From Paenibacillus sp. NAIST15-1 (GTDB lineage: Bacteria; Bacillota; Bacilli; Paenibacillales; Paenibacillaceae), in assembly GCF_001894745.1 (NCBI RefSeq), contig NZ_BBYF01000003.1, positions 1-64,000 of the forward strand: 64,000 nt of DNA. Direction: 5' to 3'. This document shows, one piece after another, positions 25,796 to 34,902 of the stretch. Every line of letters begins with the position of its first letter. The stretch's first letter is position 1. The position numbers were made by a program, and so were the translations under genes. The notes below the pieces were generated by a model. It saw only the letters and a program-made list of their open reading frames with translations. It was not told the origin of the DNA and ran no database searches.

Positions 25796-26185
25796 TTAAC
25801 TAATGAAATTTTGAGGAACACATTCACGAACACCAGCATTTTTCAATGAGTTAAATAAAGCTGCATCGATGATTAATATAACATTGTTGTCAGTTCCATC
25901 TTCTAAATCATAGATTACCCAGTATGCGTTATCTACTGTAAAAATACATTTTCGTTCTAATTTAAATCCAGGTGGTACAATTGGGAGTGTCGCAACTGGT
26001 ACACACTCGTTCGTATCTCCTTCAGCACCGATAAAATTGAAAGTTTGCTGGTCAATTTCATAGATATTAACCGGATCAATCTCCACACCTTTATCTGGAA
26101 CTTTAATTTCATCTTCAACTAATAGGAAAAAGCGTTCGTTTCGAAAATTGAAAAGACATCTCGCCCCAATTTCAAATGAAGCCAT
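25796..26185 (-). CDS. Uncharacterised 129-residue protein
   Basis: It starts at ATG 26185 behind AAAAGGGGATGG. No signal peptide or membrane segment. The sequence is acidic and beta-rich with many aromatic positions (RCLFNFRNERFFLLVEDEI, NAYWVIYDLEDGTDN). No family recognised. It stands alone between the MerR-thioredoxin operon and a MerR remnant. Low GC like its neighbours. Confidence 0.65.
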   Translation of the reverse strand: MASFEIGARCLFNFRNERFFLLVEDEIKVPDKGVEIDPVNIYEIDQQTFNFIGAEGDTNECVPVATLPIVPPGFKLERKCIFTVDNAYWVIYDLEDGTDNNVILIIDAALFNSLKNAGVRECVPQNFIS

Positions 26186-26423
26186 TTATATCCATCCCCT
26201 TTTCGCAACATTTGTAGATTTCACGTTGCTTTACATAATATGCTATATTAATAGATTCGATAACGGCACGTACCAGTCAGAAGAAAATCAAGGTTTTAAA
26301 CTACCTTCCAGGTAAAAGCTTCCCCCACCTATTTAGTGCTGGCCGTGATCGTGATTACATTCTTTCTGCACACCAGACTTTTAAGTGATGATATTATCGT
26401 GCAGAGATGAGGTGATAGGATTC

Positions 26424-26525
26424 ATGAATACGTACAGAACAGCAGAAATCGCGCGTAGCTTTGGAATCCATCCTAATACTGTGCGCCTTTATGAGGAACT
26501 TGGTCTTATTCCAAAACCGTACTGA
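26424..26525 (+). pseudogene. N-terminal remnant of a MerR regulator
   Basis: ATG 26424 follows GAGGTGATAGG and encodes 33 residues (YRTAEIARSFGIHPNTVRLY then EELGLIPKP), the helix-turn-helix of a MerR protein, before a stop. No continuation is found. It is not a copy of the intact MerR gene at 24800. Confidence 0.75.
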
Positions 26526-26599
26526 GGAATAAGTAAAAGGCTTGCAGGAAAACCTAAATCCGGTAACTTCATTAATTAACGGATCTAGGAGGTTGGCTA

Positions 26600-27316
26600 A
26601 TGGCAAAGTTTTTTGTATTAGCAGTATTATTATTGGTGACAGGTTGTTCGTCCCATAACAATATGATGCAAAAGCAAGTGACTCCTAAGCAAACACGAAC
26701 TTCAACTCATGATCATACTACTGCGCCAAACTCTGTCCTCACACAGGCATCATCAACAGCTACGTCATGGAAAGAGCGATCTTCCATGACAACAAAAGAA
26801 GCACAAAATGGAATTCCATTGGATTTGTTGGATCTGATTCGAACACCGGATGGAAATCCAGCAAACCAGGTACCTACAGGGAATCCTGAAAATAAGGAGC
26901 CAACAGGTTCAACAGGATCAGTACAGGAAGGTACTATGGATAATCATTTATCCGAATTCGAGCAGCAGGTTCTGGATCTAGTAAATCAAGAAAGATCCAA
27001 AACAGGATTAGGTTCCTTAAGTAGGAGTGGAGAATTGTCAAATGTGGCTATGGTCAAGGCACAGGACATGTACAACAACAATTACTTTGATCATAATTCT
27101 CCCACACATGGATCCCCCTTCGATATGTTGAAGGAATTCGGGATTACATTCAACACCGCTGGAGAGAACATCGCAAAAGGGCAAACCACCCCTACCCAGG
27201 TTATGAAGGATTGGATGAATAGCCCAGGCCACAGAGCAAATATACTGAATAATAGTTATACCCATATCGGTATTGCTTTTTATAACAACACATGGGTTCA
27301 GGAGTTTACTGGATAA
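26600..27316 (+). CDS. CAP-domain lipoprotein
   Basis: In this 238-residue protein the lipobox LVTGC (Cys at about residue 16) predicts a lipoprotein on the outer face of the membrane. A low-complexity linker rich in T, S, N and P (residues 20-115) leads to a CAP/SCP domain (YkwD-like) with the conserved His, Glu and second His seen in YFDHNSPTHGSPF, AGENIAKG and SPGHRANI, and ends WVQEFTG. CAP lipoproteins in spore-formers are linked to envelope or spore functions, exact activity unknown. AGGAGG lies before ATG 26600. Confidence 0.88.
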   Translation: MAKFFVLAVLLLVTGCSSHNNMMQKQVTPKQTRTSTHDHTTAPNSVLTQASSTATSWKERSSMTTKEAQNGIPLDLLDLIRTPDGNPANQVPTGNPENKEPTGSTGSVQEGTMDNHLSEFEQQVLDLVNQERSKTGLGSLSRSGELSNVAMVKAQDMYNNNYFDHNSPTHGSPFDMLKEFGITFNTAGENIAKGQTTPTQVMKDWMNSPGHRANILNNSYTHIGIAFYNNTWVQEFTG

Positions 27317-27344
27317 CGCCTTTCATCTCCCAACAATAACGGTT

Positions 27345-27376
27345 CAAAAACCCGCAATTTATGCGGGTTTTTGGCA
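27345..27376 (+). terminator. Terminator after the CAP lipoprotein gene
   Basis: CAAAAACCCGCA pairs with TGCGGGTTTTTGG around AATTTA. Confidence 0.88.
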
Positions 27377-27549
27377 CTTCAGGCTGACCCCTCTCCGTCT
27401 ATTGGCAAGTTGAAGTTCTCTGATGCTCCCAGATAACGATGTACGAACATCCCACTTAGTAGCGTTCAACTCACTTTTAAAATTCAAGTCAATATGTCGT
27501 AATAATGGTAATATATTGAATAATATCATCTTTTAAACGAGGTGGAACA

Positions 27550-29046
27550 GTGTTAGAAGATATTTCAAGAATTATTGCCATCGTGATATATATGGCAACT
27601 ATGCTGAGTATAGGGTGGTATGCTTTCCGAAAAACGACAAACTTGACGGACTATATGTTAGGGGGACGTTCCTTAGGGCCTGCTGTAACCGCTTTAAGTG
27701 CTGGCGCTGCCGATATGAGCGGATGGCTGTTAATGGGGCTTCCGGGAGGAATTTACCTGACAGGACTGTCAAATATCTGGATTGCCATTGGCTTATCGGT
27801 TGGCGCCTATCTGAACTGGCTGTTTATTGCTCCACGTTTGCGCACATACACGGAAGTTTCCGGGAACTCCATTACCATTCCGTCATTTTTGGAAAATCGA
27901 TTTAAGGATAGCACCAAACTTCTGCGGATTGTTTCCTCCATTGTTATCCTCATTTTCTTTACGTTCTATATTTCCTCAGGTATGGTGGCAGGAGCCGTCT
28001 TTTTTGAAAACTCCTTCTCTCTTCCTTACATAGCGGGGCTGCTCCTCGTATCCGGAGTGGTTGTTGCCTATACATTGTTTGGGGGCTTTCTTGCTGTCAG
28101 TTGGACGGACTTTGTCCAAGGACTTATCATGCTGCTTGCTCTTATCCTTGTACCGGTATTAGCTATGAGCGAGACGGGTGGGTTTGCTAACACCGTTGAT
28201 ACAATCAGAGCCATAGATCCGTCCCTCCTAGATTTATTTAACGGAACTACTGTGCTCGGCATCATCTCTGCAGCTGCCTGGGGACTTGGCTATGTTGGCC
28301 AACCGCATATTATCGTCCGCTTTATGGCCATCCGCTCTGCACAAGAGACCAAAACAGCGCGACGTATTGGTATGGGCTGGATGGTTGCCGCATTACTTGG
28401 CGCTTCATTAACAGCATTAGTAGGTCTTGCTTTTTTTGCACAAACAAATTATACATTGTCTAATCCAGAAGCTGTCTTCATTCAACTTGGACAAATTTTA
28501 TTCCATCCGTTTATTGCTGGACTTGTCCTTGCTGCCGTATTGGCTGCAATAATGAGCACGGTTTCTTCTCAGCTCATTGTAACCTCAAGTGCATTGACAG
28601 AAGATTTATATAAGCTGATTCTGCGTAAAAATGCCTCTGATAAAGAACTTGTGTTCTTTGGACGAATGTCTGTTCTAACGATTTCAGTCATTGCCTGCCT
28701 GCTTGCGCTGGGCGGTGAAAACAAAACCATTTTAAGTCTTGTCGCTTACGCCTGGGCCGGTTTTGGCGCTTCCTTTGGCCCCGTTATCCTGTTAAGCCTA
28801 TACTGGAGAAAAATGACCAATTGGGGTGCCATTGTCGGAATGTTAGCAGGCGCAACAACAGTGATTATTTGGAAAAATATTGACTTGCAAATTACTAGAG
28901 ATGTATACGAAATCATTCCCGGATTTATCGTCAACCTTATCGTCATTATTGCCATAAGTCTGTTTACCTATCAACGGGACGAAGCTATCGAGAAAGAGTT
29001 TGATACCAGCTTGAAACGGTTACACACGAATGTAGAAGAAGCATGA
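27550..29046 (+). CDS. putP: Sodium/proline symporter
   Basis: This 498-residue member of the solute:sodium symporter family has thirteen hydrophobic segments. Typical PutP stretches are present: YMLGGRSLGPAVTALSAGAA near residues 34-53, DMSGWLLMGLPG and the later GYVGQPHIIVRFMAI. It imports proline with Na+ for catabolism or osmoprotection. GTG 27550 is preceded by GAGGTGG. No putA/putB is near, so an OpuE-like osmotic role is equally possible. Followed by its own terminator. Confidence 0.92.
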   Translation: MLEDISRIIAIVIYMATMLSIGWYAFRKTTNLTDYMLGGRSLGPAVTALSAGAADMSGWLLMGLPGGIYLTGLSNIWIAIGLSVGAYLNWLFIAPRLRTYTEVSGNSITIPSFLENRFKDSTKLLRIVSSIVILIFFTFYISSGMVAGAVFFENSFSLPYIAGLLLVSGVVVAYTLFGGFLAVSWTDFVQGLIMLLALILVPVLAMSETGGFANTVDTIRAIDPSLLDLFNGTTVLGIISAAAWGLGYVGQPHIIVRFMAIRSAQETKTARRIGMGWMVAALLGASLTALVGLAFFAQTNYTLSNPEAVFIQLGQILFHPFIAGLVLAAVLAAIMSTVSSQLIVTSSALTEDLYKLILRKNASDKELVFFGRMSVLTISVIACLLALGGENKTILSLVAYAWAGFGASFGPVILLSLYWRKMTNWGAIVGMLAGATTVIIWKNIDLQITRDVYEIIPGFIVNLIVIIAISLFTYQRDEAIEKEFDTSLKRLHTNVEEA

Positions 29047-29150
29047 TCAATTTGGGCTTACATCCCTGCAATACGCCGAGAACAACGCTCGAATGATGCT
29101 CACTCGCCTTGGAGAAATGAAAACGAAATTTACAACAAACCCTACACTTT

Positions 29151-29185
29151 AACACCAGACTTTGCTCTGGTGTTATTTTATTTAT
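29151..29185 (+). terminator. Terminator after putP
   Basis: AACACCAGA pairs with TCTGGTGTT around CTTTGC, followed by ATTTTATTT. Confidence 0.88.
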
Positions 29186-29217
29186 GCAAAGAGAGCATTA
29201 AGGAGGGAGCTGATCAC

Positions 29218-29361
29218 GTGGAAACAACAATCAAGGTAGAAAACTTGAGCAAGTCTTACGCCAATGTCAAAGCAGTTGATCATCTAAATCTATCGATTTG
29301 TCGTGGTGAAGGTTTTGGCTTACTGGGCGCAAACGGTGCAGGCAAAAGCACCACTTTGTGA
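29218..29361 (+). pseudogene. N-terminal remnant of an ABC ATPase
   Basis: GTG 29218 lies behind AAGGAGGGAG. The 47-residue frame ends right after the Walker A motif [10 protein letters not shown], in the style of drug- or peptide-export ATPases ([19 protein letters not shown]). After the stop the sequence changes to an unrelated open stretch (YKTAVDYTSLLTQLGLND) of unknown origin, so the break is a deletion rather than a point change. Confidence 0.75.
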
Positions 29362-29496
29362 GGTCACTGCATCTCTTTACAAAACCGCTGTGGATTACAC
29401 GAGCTTGTTAACTCAACTTGGGCTTAATGATTGTACTTACAGTAATATGTATGAGTATGTCTCTTCGCCTCTTTAAATGGGATTAATAGTGATATA

Positions 29497-29548
29497 AACA
29501 GTGACAGTCTAGGACTTAATTTTCGCGTCCATACTGTCACTGTTTTAT
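29497..29548. terminator. Long-stem hairpin, probable terminator
   Basis: A perfect 12-bp stem AACAGTGACAGT/ACTGTCACTGTT encloses 24 bases and is followed by TTAT on the plus strand. It closes the stretch of fragments before the convergent haloperoxidase gene. Confidence 0.6.
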
Positions 29549-29625
29549 AACAACCTATATTTTCATAAACACCTTGTACTACTTCTCGAGGAAAGGATAG
29601 TTAGAGGCTCTTTATACTCGGGCAA

Positions 29626-31158
29626 TCATTTTACAATTATAGTTGTGCCGTCGAATTTCGTAAGCTTAAACCCGCAGAATGGCTCGTTAAACGTATGCCT
29701 GTAGTTGCGAAGCAAACCAATGGCGGCAGCCTCGCCCAAATTCATGCCATCGAAACAGTCAGAGCGATAATGAATGCCAGCAAATGCCCGAGCGATAGCC
29801 AAGTTATTGGCAAGCTTATTCAATTCACCGCCTATTGTGAGCGGCGCTCCGTTAAAGGGCTCAAGGGACAGACCGTCTTTGCTCACTGTAACTGGGTTCG
29901 GGAGAACAAAATCTTCGTTGAAGAACGCCTTTAACATCGTGACGCCTGCGCCGGCAATTACGGCATGACCTGCCGGATAGGACGGATGTGCCGGGCAGCC
30001 TTCCGGATAAGCCTGTGGCAGCAAGTAGGTTCCGTATTTATTGAAGGTTAGATCAACTGCAGGAGAATTCACGAGCTGCTCATTAATCGGATAATTTGCA
30101 TTGTTCGTTAATTTCTGTTGAACGAGACCGCCAAACTCTTCCGGCCGCAGTCTCCGATGCACAAGAAATTTCTGATACCAGGCAGACTCCATCGAGAAAT
30201 TCGCGGCCCGTGCGACCAAATCCAAAATATACGGAGAACCAAAGGTAACAAATCCAGTTTGGGTGCGCGAATGGAAATACGGATTGGCCGGATCAAGTGC
30301 AGAAGATCCCAAGCTCAACAAATATAAACAGGCCATTAACACACCTTGATAAGAAAAATCTTTATGCACCCATTCACTTAGATCTCTTCCGTTTCTTAAA
30401 AAACGAGGTTCAGGATCATATATGATGGAAGCAGACGGGGCAGCGCCGTTTTGAATGTTCAGCCATGATTGATAATCTGTTAAGAAATGTTGACCTGCCA
30501 AAGGTACTTTGTATTTTTGAATAATAGCAGTGGCGCCAAATGGTATATCTTTGTATAAAAATTGTGAGATATACGGCCCTACCAGATCTCCTTGCGTAAC
30601 GCCGCGAAATAAAGTTTGCGGTGTTACTTGTCCATTTATTTTGGGCCCGTAAAAATCCTTCAGATTCGAAAGGCTCCCCGCTGCTGCAGCCGCTAATGGA
30701 TCCCTGTCATAGCTATTGAACGAAACATCCCGCAACAACGATTGCCAGTATAGTTCTACCATATCGCTGGCAGCGGCTGCACTGTTTATCGAAGGCGGGG
30801 CTGGAATCGTTAAGGAATGTCCGTCGGGACCAGCAAGATCATACACGTAAGCGCCTTGCGGATTAACGAACTTGAGCGTTCCACCGAGTGGAATTTCCTC
30901 GAATTTACTTGGCTTGCCGCTCTTCAATGCTTTGAGATATGCCCCGTAGGCATGCTGATCAACTTCTCCAAGACCGTTATGCGGCAGTCCCTTCGAGAAA
31001 TTTCCGATTTTGTTCGGATACTTTCTTTCATCGTGATTGCAAGGCTGAGGTAGGATTTTGCGCGACTTTTCTTCTTTAGCTGCTTGTTTTCGAATTTGAT
31101 ACGCTTTATGTCGTCTTTCCTTTGGATCTAAAGGGCCGAGTACACATGAGTCATCCAT
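29626..31158 (-). CDS. Vanadium-dependent haloperoxidase-like protein (PAP2 fold)
   Basis: This 510-residue protein starts at ATG 31158 (MDDSCVLGP) behind AAGGAGG. It carries the vanadate/phosphate-binding set of the family: a K...R pair in KFLVHRRLRP, HPSYPAGHA with the GH pair, and ARAFAGIHYRSD with Arg and the catalytic His six residues apart. The serine before GH that most algal enzymes have (PSGH) is Ala here. No signal peptide is evident. It may oxidise halides with H2O2 or act as a phosphatase; sequence does not decide. Monocistronic. Confidence 0.85.
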   Translation of the reverse strand: MDDSCVLGPLDPKERRHKAYQIRKQAAKEEKSRKILPQPCNHDERKYPNKIGNFSKGLPHNGLGEVDQHAYGAYLKALKSGKPSKFEEIPLGGTLKFVNPQGAYVYDLAGPDGHSLTIPAPPSINSAAAASDMVELYWQSLLRDVSFNSYDRDPLAAAAAGSLSNLKDFYGPKINGQVTPQTLFRGVTQGDLVGPYISQFLYKDIPFGATAIIQKYKVPLAGQHFLTDYQSWLNIQNGAAPSASIIYDPEPRFLRNGRDLSEWVHKDFSYQGVLMACLYLLSLGSSALDPANPYFHSRTQTGFVTFGSPYILDLVARAANFSMESAWYQKFLVHRRLRPEEFGGLVQQKLTNNANYPINEQLVNSPAVDLTFNKYGTYLLPQAYPEGCPAHPSYPAGHAVIAGAGVTMLKAFFNEDFVLPNPVTVSKDGLSLEPFNGAPLTIGGELNKLANNLAIARAFAGIHYRSDCFDGMNLGEAAAIGLLRNYRHTFNEPFCGFKLTKFDGTTIIVK

Positions 31159-31264
31159 ACGATTCCTCCTTGAGCGATCAGTGCAAAGCACATAGTTCTT
31201 TACAGTCTATTCAAATATATCGATTTAGTATGGATATATGTAGAGGACATGACCATAAAAGGAA

Positions 31265-31719
31265 ACCTATTTGGAATACAGTCAACGTTTCATCGATCAA
31301 CTGATTCTTAAATTCACTACCACGATCGGTATGGAATAATTGGATCTGACGTAGAACACTTTGTGCTAAGCAAATGCCCGCATTTCGAGTGCAGCATCTT
31401 TGTTAGGCCCCGCACTGAATCCATTAATTTCTTGATTAAAGAGATCGACAAACATACAGATGTAGTGCCATCTGTTTTTGACTCTAACATAAGTCAGGTC
31501 GCTGACTACAACGCGTTTAGCTTCATCTTGCTAAAATTGGCGATTCAGTTCAATTGTTTGCTGGGACTGATTTCATACAGTCTTATGAGGTTTATAATGG
31601 GGAACTGTGTAGGAGATACAAGGCCTTGTGCCTTCATGATACAGCCAATTCGTCTCCTGGATACGATAAGTCCACGTTCGTGAAGTTTTGCTTTAAGCTT
31701 TCTTGTGCCATATGCTTTA
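31265..31719 (-). pseudogene. IS3-family transposase (orfB) remnant
   Basis: The minus strand reads AYGTRKLKAKLHERGLIVSR, then after several frameshifts and stops SDLTYVRVKNRWHYICMFVD and SAGPNKDAALEMRAFA, the helper and DDE integrase regions of IS3/IS150-type OrfB. The final D-E region is garbled. The 5' part was replaced: it abuts the GNAT gene's stop codon. No terminal repeats were found. Confidence 0.8.
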
Positions 31720-31720
31720 A

Positions 31721-32371
31721 TCAAAAGGGGTTATCCGGTATCACTTTTTTATAAATGGTTGAAGGTTCTACATTTTTGACCATTCTGTACAACGATAACT
31801 TTGGTTTATTGATTTCACCTGTAATCTGGTAGCCTATCCTCTGATACAATTTAAGGGCAAGATGATTCTCTTTCTTTACCGTCAGAGAGCATTTGGCAAA
31901 GCCTTGCAGGCAAGCCAGTTCCTCGGCAAACTCAAGCAGCCTGGTACCCATCCCTAGTCCCCGGCTTTCGGGCAATAAGGCGATTGTTCCGATGTGAAAC
32001 TCGTCATCTTCTCCCTCCTTCATGGTGATCATGGAATAAAACATTTTGATATTCAGAATATTATAAACAACAAGACCCAGCTTTCGGAATGAAAGCAGCT
32101 GTTTAAATGTGGGCCATGCAAGACGATTTAAAACAGGTATGGGATAGCAAGTAATCATCCCTAAAGTTTTCCCGTCCATTTGAGCTTCGTAAGCGTATTG
32201 ATGACTAAAACGATTGTTCTCCTGCTGCCATAGCGTACGAAATGTCCCTTCGACCGTGTTCTTCTCCTCAGATCCTGCAAGTGAAAACGCCATGTATTCC
32301 AATGCCATTACATTTAGCTTAGCGCTGACCATGGATCGATGATCAGCCTTTACAATAGAGATTTGATTCAT
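31721..32371 (-). CDS. GNAT-family N-acetyltransferase
   Basis: The 216-residue protein has its acetyl-CoA site in the C-terminal half: FHIGTIALLPESRGLGMGTR (residues about 123-142), then ENHLALKLYQRIGY near 167-180. Substrate unknown. ATG 32371 follows AAAAAAGGAG. It lies 38 bases downstream of the TetR gene on the same strand and so is probably co-transcribed and repressed with it. The last residues (KKVIPDNPF) overlap the point where the IS3 remnant begins, so its original C terminus may have been changed by insertion. Confidence 0.85.
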   Translation of the reverse strand: MNQISIVKADHRSMVSAKLNVMALEYMAFSLAGSEEKNTVEGTFRTLWQQENNRFSHQYAYEAQMDGKTLGMITCYPIPVLNRLAWPTFKQLLSFRKLGLVVYNILNIKMFYSMITMKEGEDDEFHIGTIALLPESRGLGMGTRLLEFAEELACLQGFAKCSLTVKKENHLALKLYQRIGYQITGEINKPKLSLYRMVKNVEPSTIYKKVIPDNPF

Positions 32372-32409
32372 TTCCTAGCACTCCTTTTTTCTTTCTATAA
32401 TTATTGATG

Positions 32410-32985
32410 TTAATTATCACCCTTCGCTTTGAAACCATGATAAAACGTATTTAAAAAAAGCTCTGCAGCCGATTTTTTAGGCACATTACCTTCATGTACC
32501 TGCTCCCATGTATGGAAAAGCAGGGCATAAAGCGTATTCAAAATCCATTCGCTACTAACCGTTTGCTGAAAGTAACCTCTTTGTTGTAACAACTCAATAA
32601 CGCGTCGTAAGGGTTCCCTCAGCTTCTCCTCGGCTTCACCTAATTCTTTGTTGTTAAATACAGATGCATCATGACCTAGAAAATAGATTTTGTCACCTAA
32701 GGGGATTAACGCTTCAATGAGTTCCGGGATATAGTTTTCGCTTCTTTCCTCATCCAGTGGAATCTGGTTTACGGTATCACTTACCAGTTGTATAGCCCGA
32801 TGGCCCAAGAGCAGCATCAATTTCTCTCTGCTTTCGACGTAGCGATGAAGTGTAGCAATGCCAATTCCCGCATATTCCGCAATTTCATTCATCGAAGCAG
32901 TAGGATTTTCAACAAGCAATATAGTAGCCGAATCAAGAATTGCATTAAATCTCGCTTCCTTCAACGCTGACAAGCCTTTCTTCAT
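32410..32985 (-). CDS. TetR-family regulator
   Basis: The 191-residue protein starts at ATG 32985 (MKKGLSALKEARFNAIL) behind GGGAGAG. The helix-turn-helix covers residues about 12-55 (MNEIAEYAGIGIATLHRYVE), followed by the helical ligand-binding domain. Its promoter carries a 14-base near-palindrome shared with the promoter of the aminopeptidase gene at 34638, so it probably represses itself, the downstream GNAT gene and that second operon. The inducer is unknown. Confidence 0.88.
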   Translation of the reverse strand: MKKGLSALKEARFNAILDSATILLVENPTASMNEIAEYAGIGIATLHRYVESREKLMLLLGHRAIQLVSDTVNQIPLDEERSENYIPELIEALIPLGDKIYFLGHDASVFNNKELGEAEEKLREPLRRVIELLQQRGYFQQTVSSEWILNTLYALLFHTWEQVHEGNVPKKSAAELFLNTFYHGFKAKGDN

Positions 32986-33038
32986 CGTCAATCTCTCCCT
33001 TTTTCTGTATAAAGTCGTCATTTTTTTGATAGATAAAT

Positions 33039-33083
33039 ATATCATTTGATATTAGCATAAATCATTTAAAATAAAGTGTCCAA
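33039..33083 (-). promoter_or_regulatory. TetR promoter with operator
   Basis: On the minus strand TTGGAC, an 18-base spacer and TATGCT are followed by ATATCAAATGATAT (33039-33052), which sits at the start of transcription. The surrounding 50 bases resemble the promoter at 34709-34753. Confidence 0.7.
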
Positions 33084-33245
33084 CTGTTGAATGTATCTTT
33101 TCATGACGAAGTAACAGTAATTTTTCTACTATTATTGAACTCCGATTGTACTTCATTTTGCAGAATATTTTTTTAATGAAGTTGATTTCTGCATAAGGTT
33201 ATCGGTTTACTTTAAAATTCACTTCCGGTTATTTGGTCATCAGCC

Positions 33246-33378
33246 TTAGACGGTAGCTGCAGCATCATATGTATGATCGATACCTAGAACAATATATCCT
33301 TGACTAGCCAACTCCTCAACTTCAAATGTGTTTTGACACCTATATAGTTGCACCAATTATGCTTAGTAATCGTTTCAT
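33246..33378 (-). pseudogene. Alpha/beta-hydrolase (PAF-acetylhydrolase-like) remnant
   Basis: ATG 33376-33378 with AAGGAG upstream begins MKRLLSIIGATI and stops. Another frame a few bases on reads FEVEELASQGYIVLGIDHTY then DAAATV, typical of platelet-activating-factor acetylhydrolase or dienelactone-hydrolase relatives before the nucleophile. The catalytic part is gone. It lies 30 bases after the aminopeptidase gene and was probably the second gene of that operon. Confidence 0.6.
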
Positions 33379-33408
33379 CTACTCTACTCCTTACTTCAAA
33401 TCAAAAAC

Positions 33409-34638
33409 TTAAAATGCCCAGCTACCTTTACGGAAAATTGGCTCTACAGTTCCATCTGGTAGAATACCGTCGATGTCCATCTCACTGCTGCCAATCATAA
33501 AGTCCTCATGTGTTACTGAAATATTTGCACCTAACGCTTCAAGCTGATCGTTTTCTAAATCTCTTCCACCCTCTAAGCAAGTTGGATAAGCATTACCAAT
33601 CGCTAAATGGTTCGATGCATTTTCATCAAACAATGTATTAAAATATAAAATCCCTGATGCTGAAATTGGCGATTCATGTGGTACAAGTGCTACCTCACCT
33701 AAATAGCAAGAGCCTTCATCCACATTCATAAGCTCCTGTAATAAATCATGTCCTATCTGTGCTTCAGCTTTAACAATTTTTCCTTCTTCAAATGTCAGTT
33801 TAAAGCCGTCGATAATATTCCCTTGGTAAACTAATGGTTTTGTACTGCTTACATAGCCATTTACACCTTGTTTCATCGGTAACGTATAAACCTCTTCTGT
33901 CGGCATATTAGCCATAAAGATAGTATCATCTGGCGTTTTACCACCTCCAGTAATCCATTTATGCTGTGGTGCTAATGCAATTGTTAAATCAGTACCTGGC
34001 GCTGTATAGTGAAGCTTCGCATATTTTTTATTGTTCAGTAGAACCGCACGAGATTCTAAATTTGTTACATGTTCACGCCATTTTTCAACAGCATTGCCTT
34101 CACCGATACGAACAGCTTTAAAAATAGCCTCCCATAATGCTGGTACTTGATCTTCAGCTGCTAAGTTCGGGAACACCTTCGATGCCCACATTGGTGAAGG
34201 AACTGCTACCAGTAACCAAGCTATTAAATCCTTCATTACGGCGTTGCGATTGTTTCTCAGAGCAGCTCCTGATACCTTTTGATAGGTAGCTAGACGATCG
34301 GCTGAAATACCTGTAAATTTATCAGGGTCTGCAGCATCTATCATTAATAGTGCTCCTTTACGTTCGATCAGCTCATCATTCATTTTGACTATCCATTCTG
34401 GGAAACGATTAAATTCTTCATCTGAGGCATGCTCAAAGTAAGCACGATCCATTTCATCATCTGATAAGTTAACATGAACACGTCCTGCACCAGCCTTATA
34501 AGCCTCTTTCACAACTAAACGGGCGAAATCCAATGCATCCACAGATGTATTGACTAATAAGTATTGCCCTGGTTGAATATTGACACCGACTTTTACCAAA
34601 AGTTCTGCATATGCTTGTAATTTTTCTTCAAAAGTCAT
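33409..34638 (-). CDS. ampS: M29-family aminopeptidase
   Basis: This 409-residue metallo-aminopeptidase is of the AmpS/PepS/AMP-T type. The N-terminal domain (YAELLVKVGVNIQPGQYLLV) and the C-terminal metal-binding domain with GEVALVPHESPIS, LFDENASNHLAIG and VTHEDFMIGSSEMDIDG are all present; the Glu and His of these motifs bind the two metals. It removes N-terminal residues from peptides in the cytoplasm. ATG 34638 has GAGGT upstream; frames further up run into the promoter. The promoter shares the TetR operator seen at 33039, so expression is probably repressed by the TetR protein. Confidence 0.92.
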   Translation of the reverse strand: MTFEEKLQAYAELLVKVGVNIQPGQYLLVNTSVDALDFARLVVKEAYKAGAGRVHVNLSDDEMDRAYFEHASDEEFNRFPEWIVKMNDELIERKGALLMIDAADPDKFTGISADRLATYQKVSGAALRNNRNAVMKDLIAWLLVAVPSPMWASKVFPNLAAEDQVPALWEAIFKAVRIGEGNAVEKWREHVTNLESRAVLLNNKKYAKLHYTAPGTDLTIALAPQHKWITGGGKTPDDTIFMANMPTEEVYTLPMKQGVNGYVSSTKPLVYQGNIIDGFKLTFEEGKIVKAEAQIGHDLLQELMNVDEGSCYLGEVALVPHESPISASGILYFNTLFDENASNHLAIGNAYPTCLEGGRDLENDQLEALGANISVTHEDFMIGSSEMDIDGILPDGTVEPIFRKGSWAF

Positions 34639-34708
34639 ATTATTTACCTCGCTTCTGTCCAATTGTTTTTTACCATCCGTTAGCTTGTATTCATTTTTGA
34701 TAGATAAA

Positions 34709-34753
34709 CATATCAATTGATATGAATATAAATCATTTTAAATAAATTATCAA
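34709..34753 (-). promoter_or_regulatory. ampS promoter with shared TetR operator
   Basis: On the minus strand TTGATA (34748-34753), a 17-base spacer and TATATT (34725-34730) are followed directly by CATATCAATTGATATG, a perfect 16-base palindrome (34709-34724). The same arrangement occurs before the TetR gene. Confidence 0.8.
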
Positions 34754-34820
34754 GCCGTTGAACCTCATTTTTTCAAAAGTGTGGTAAAAAATATGTAAAT
34801 CTAGGTTATAGAGTAAATAA

Positions 34821-34871
34821 AAAAGAATCCATTTTGACAAGAGATTAATCAAAATGGATTCTTTTCTTTTT
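34821..34871 (-). terminator. Terminator of the YheO-like regulator gene
   Basis: AAAAGAATCCATTTTGA pairs with TCAAAATGGATTCTTTT around 11 bases; A- and T-runs on both sides allow either direction. Confidence 0.85.
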
Positions 34872-34902
34872 GAATGAACATTCCTTTTTATAAAAAGTTT
34901 GG

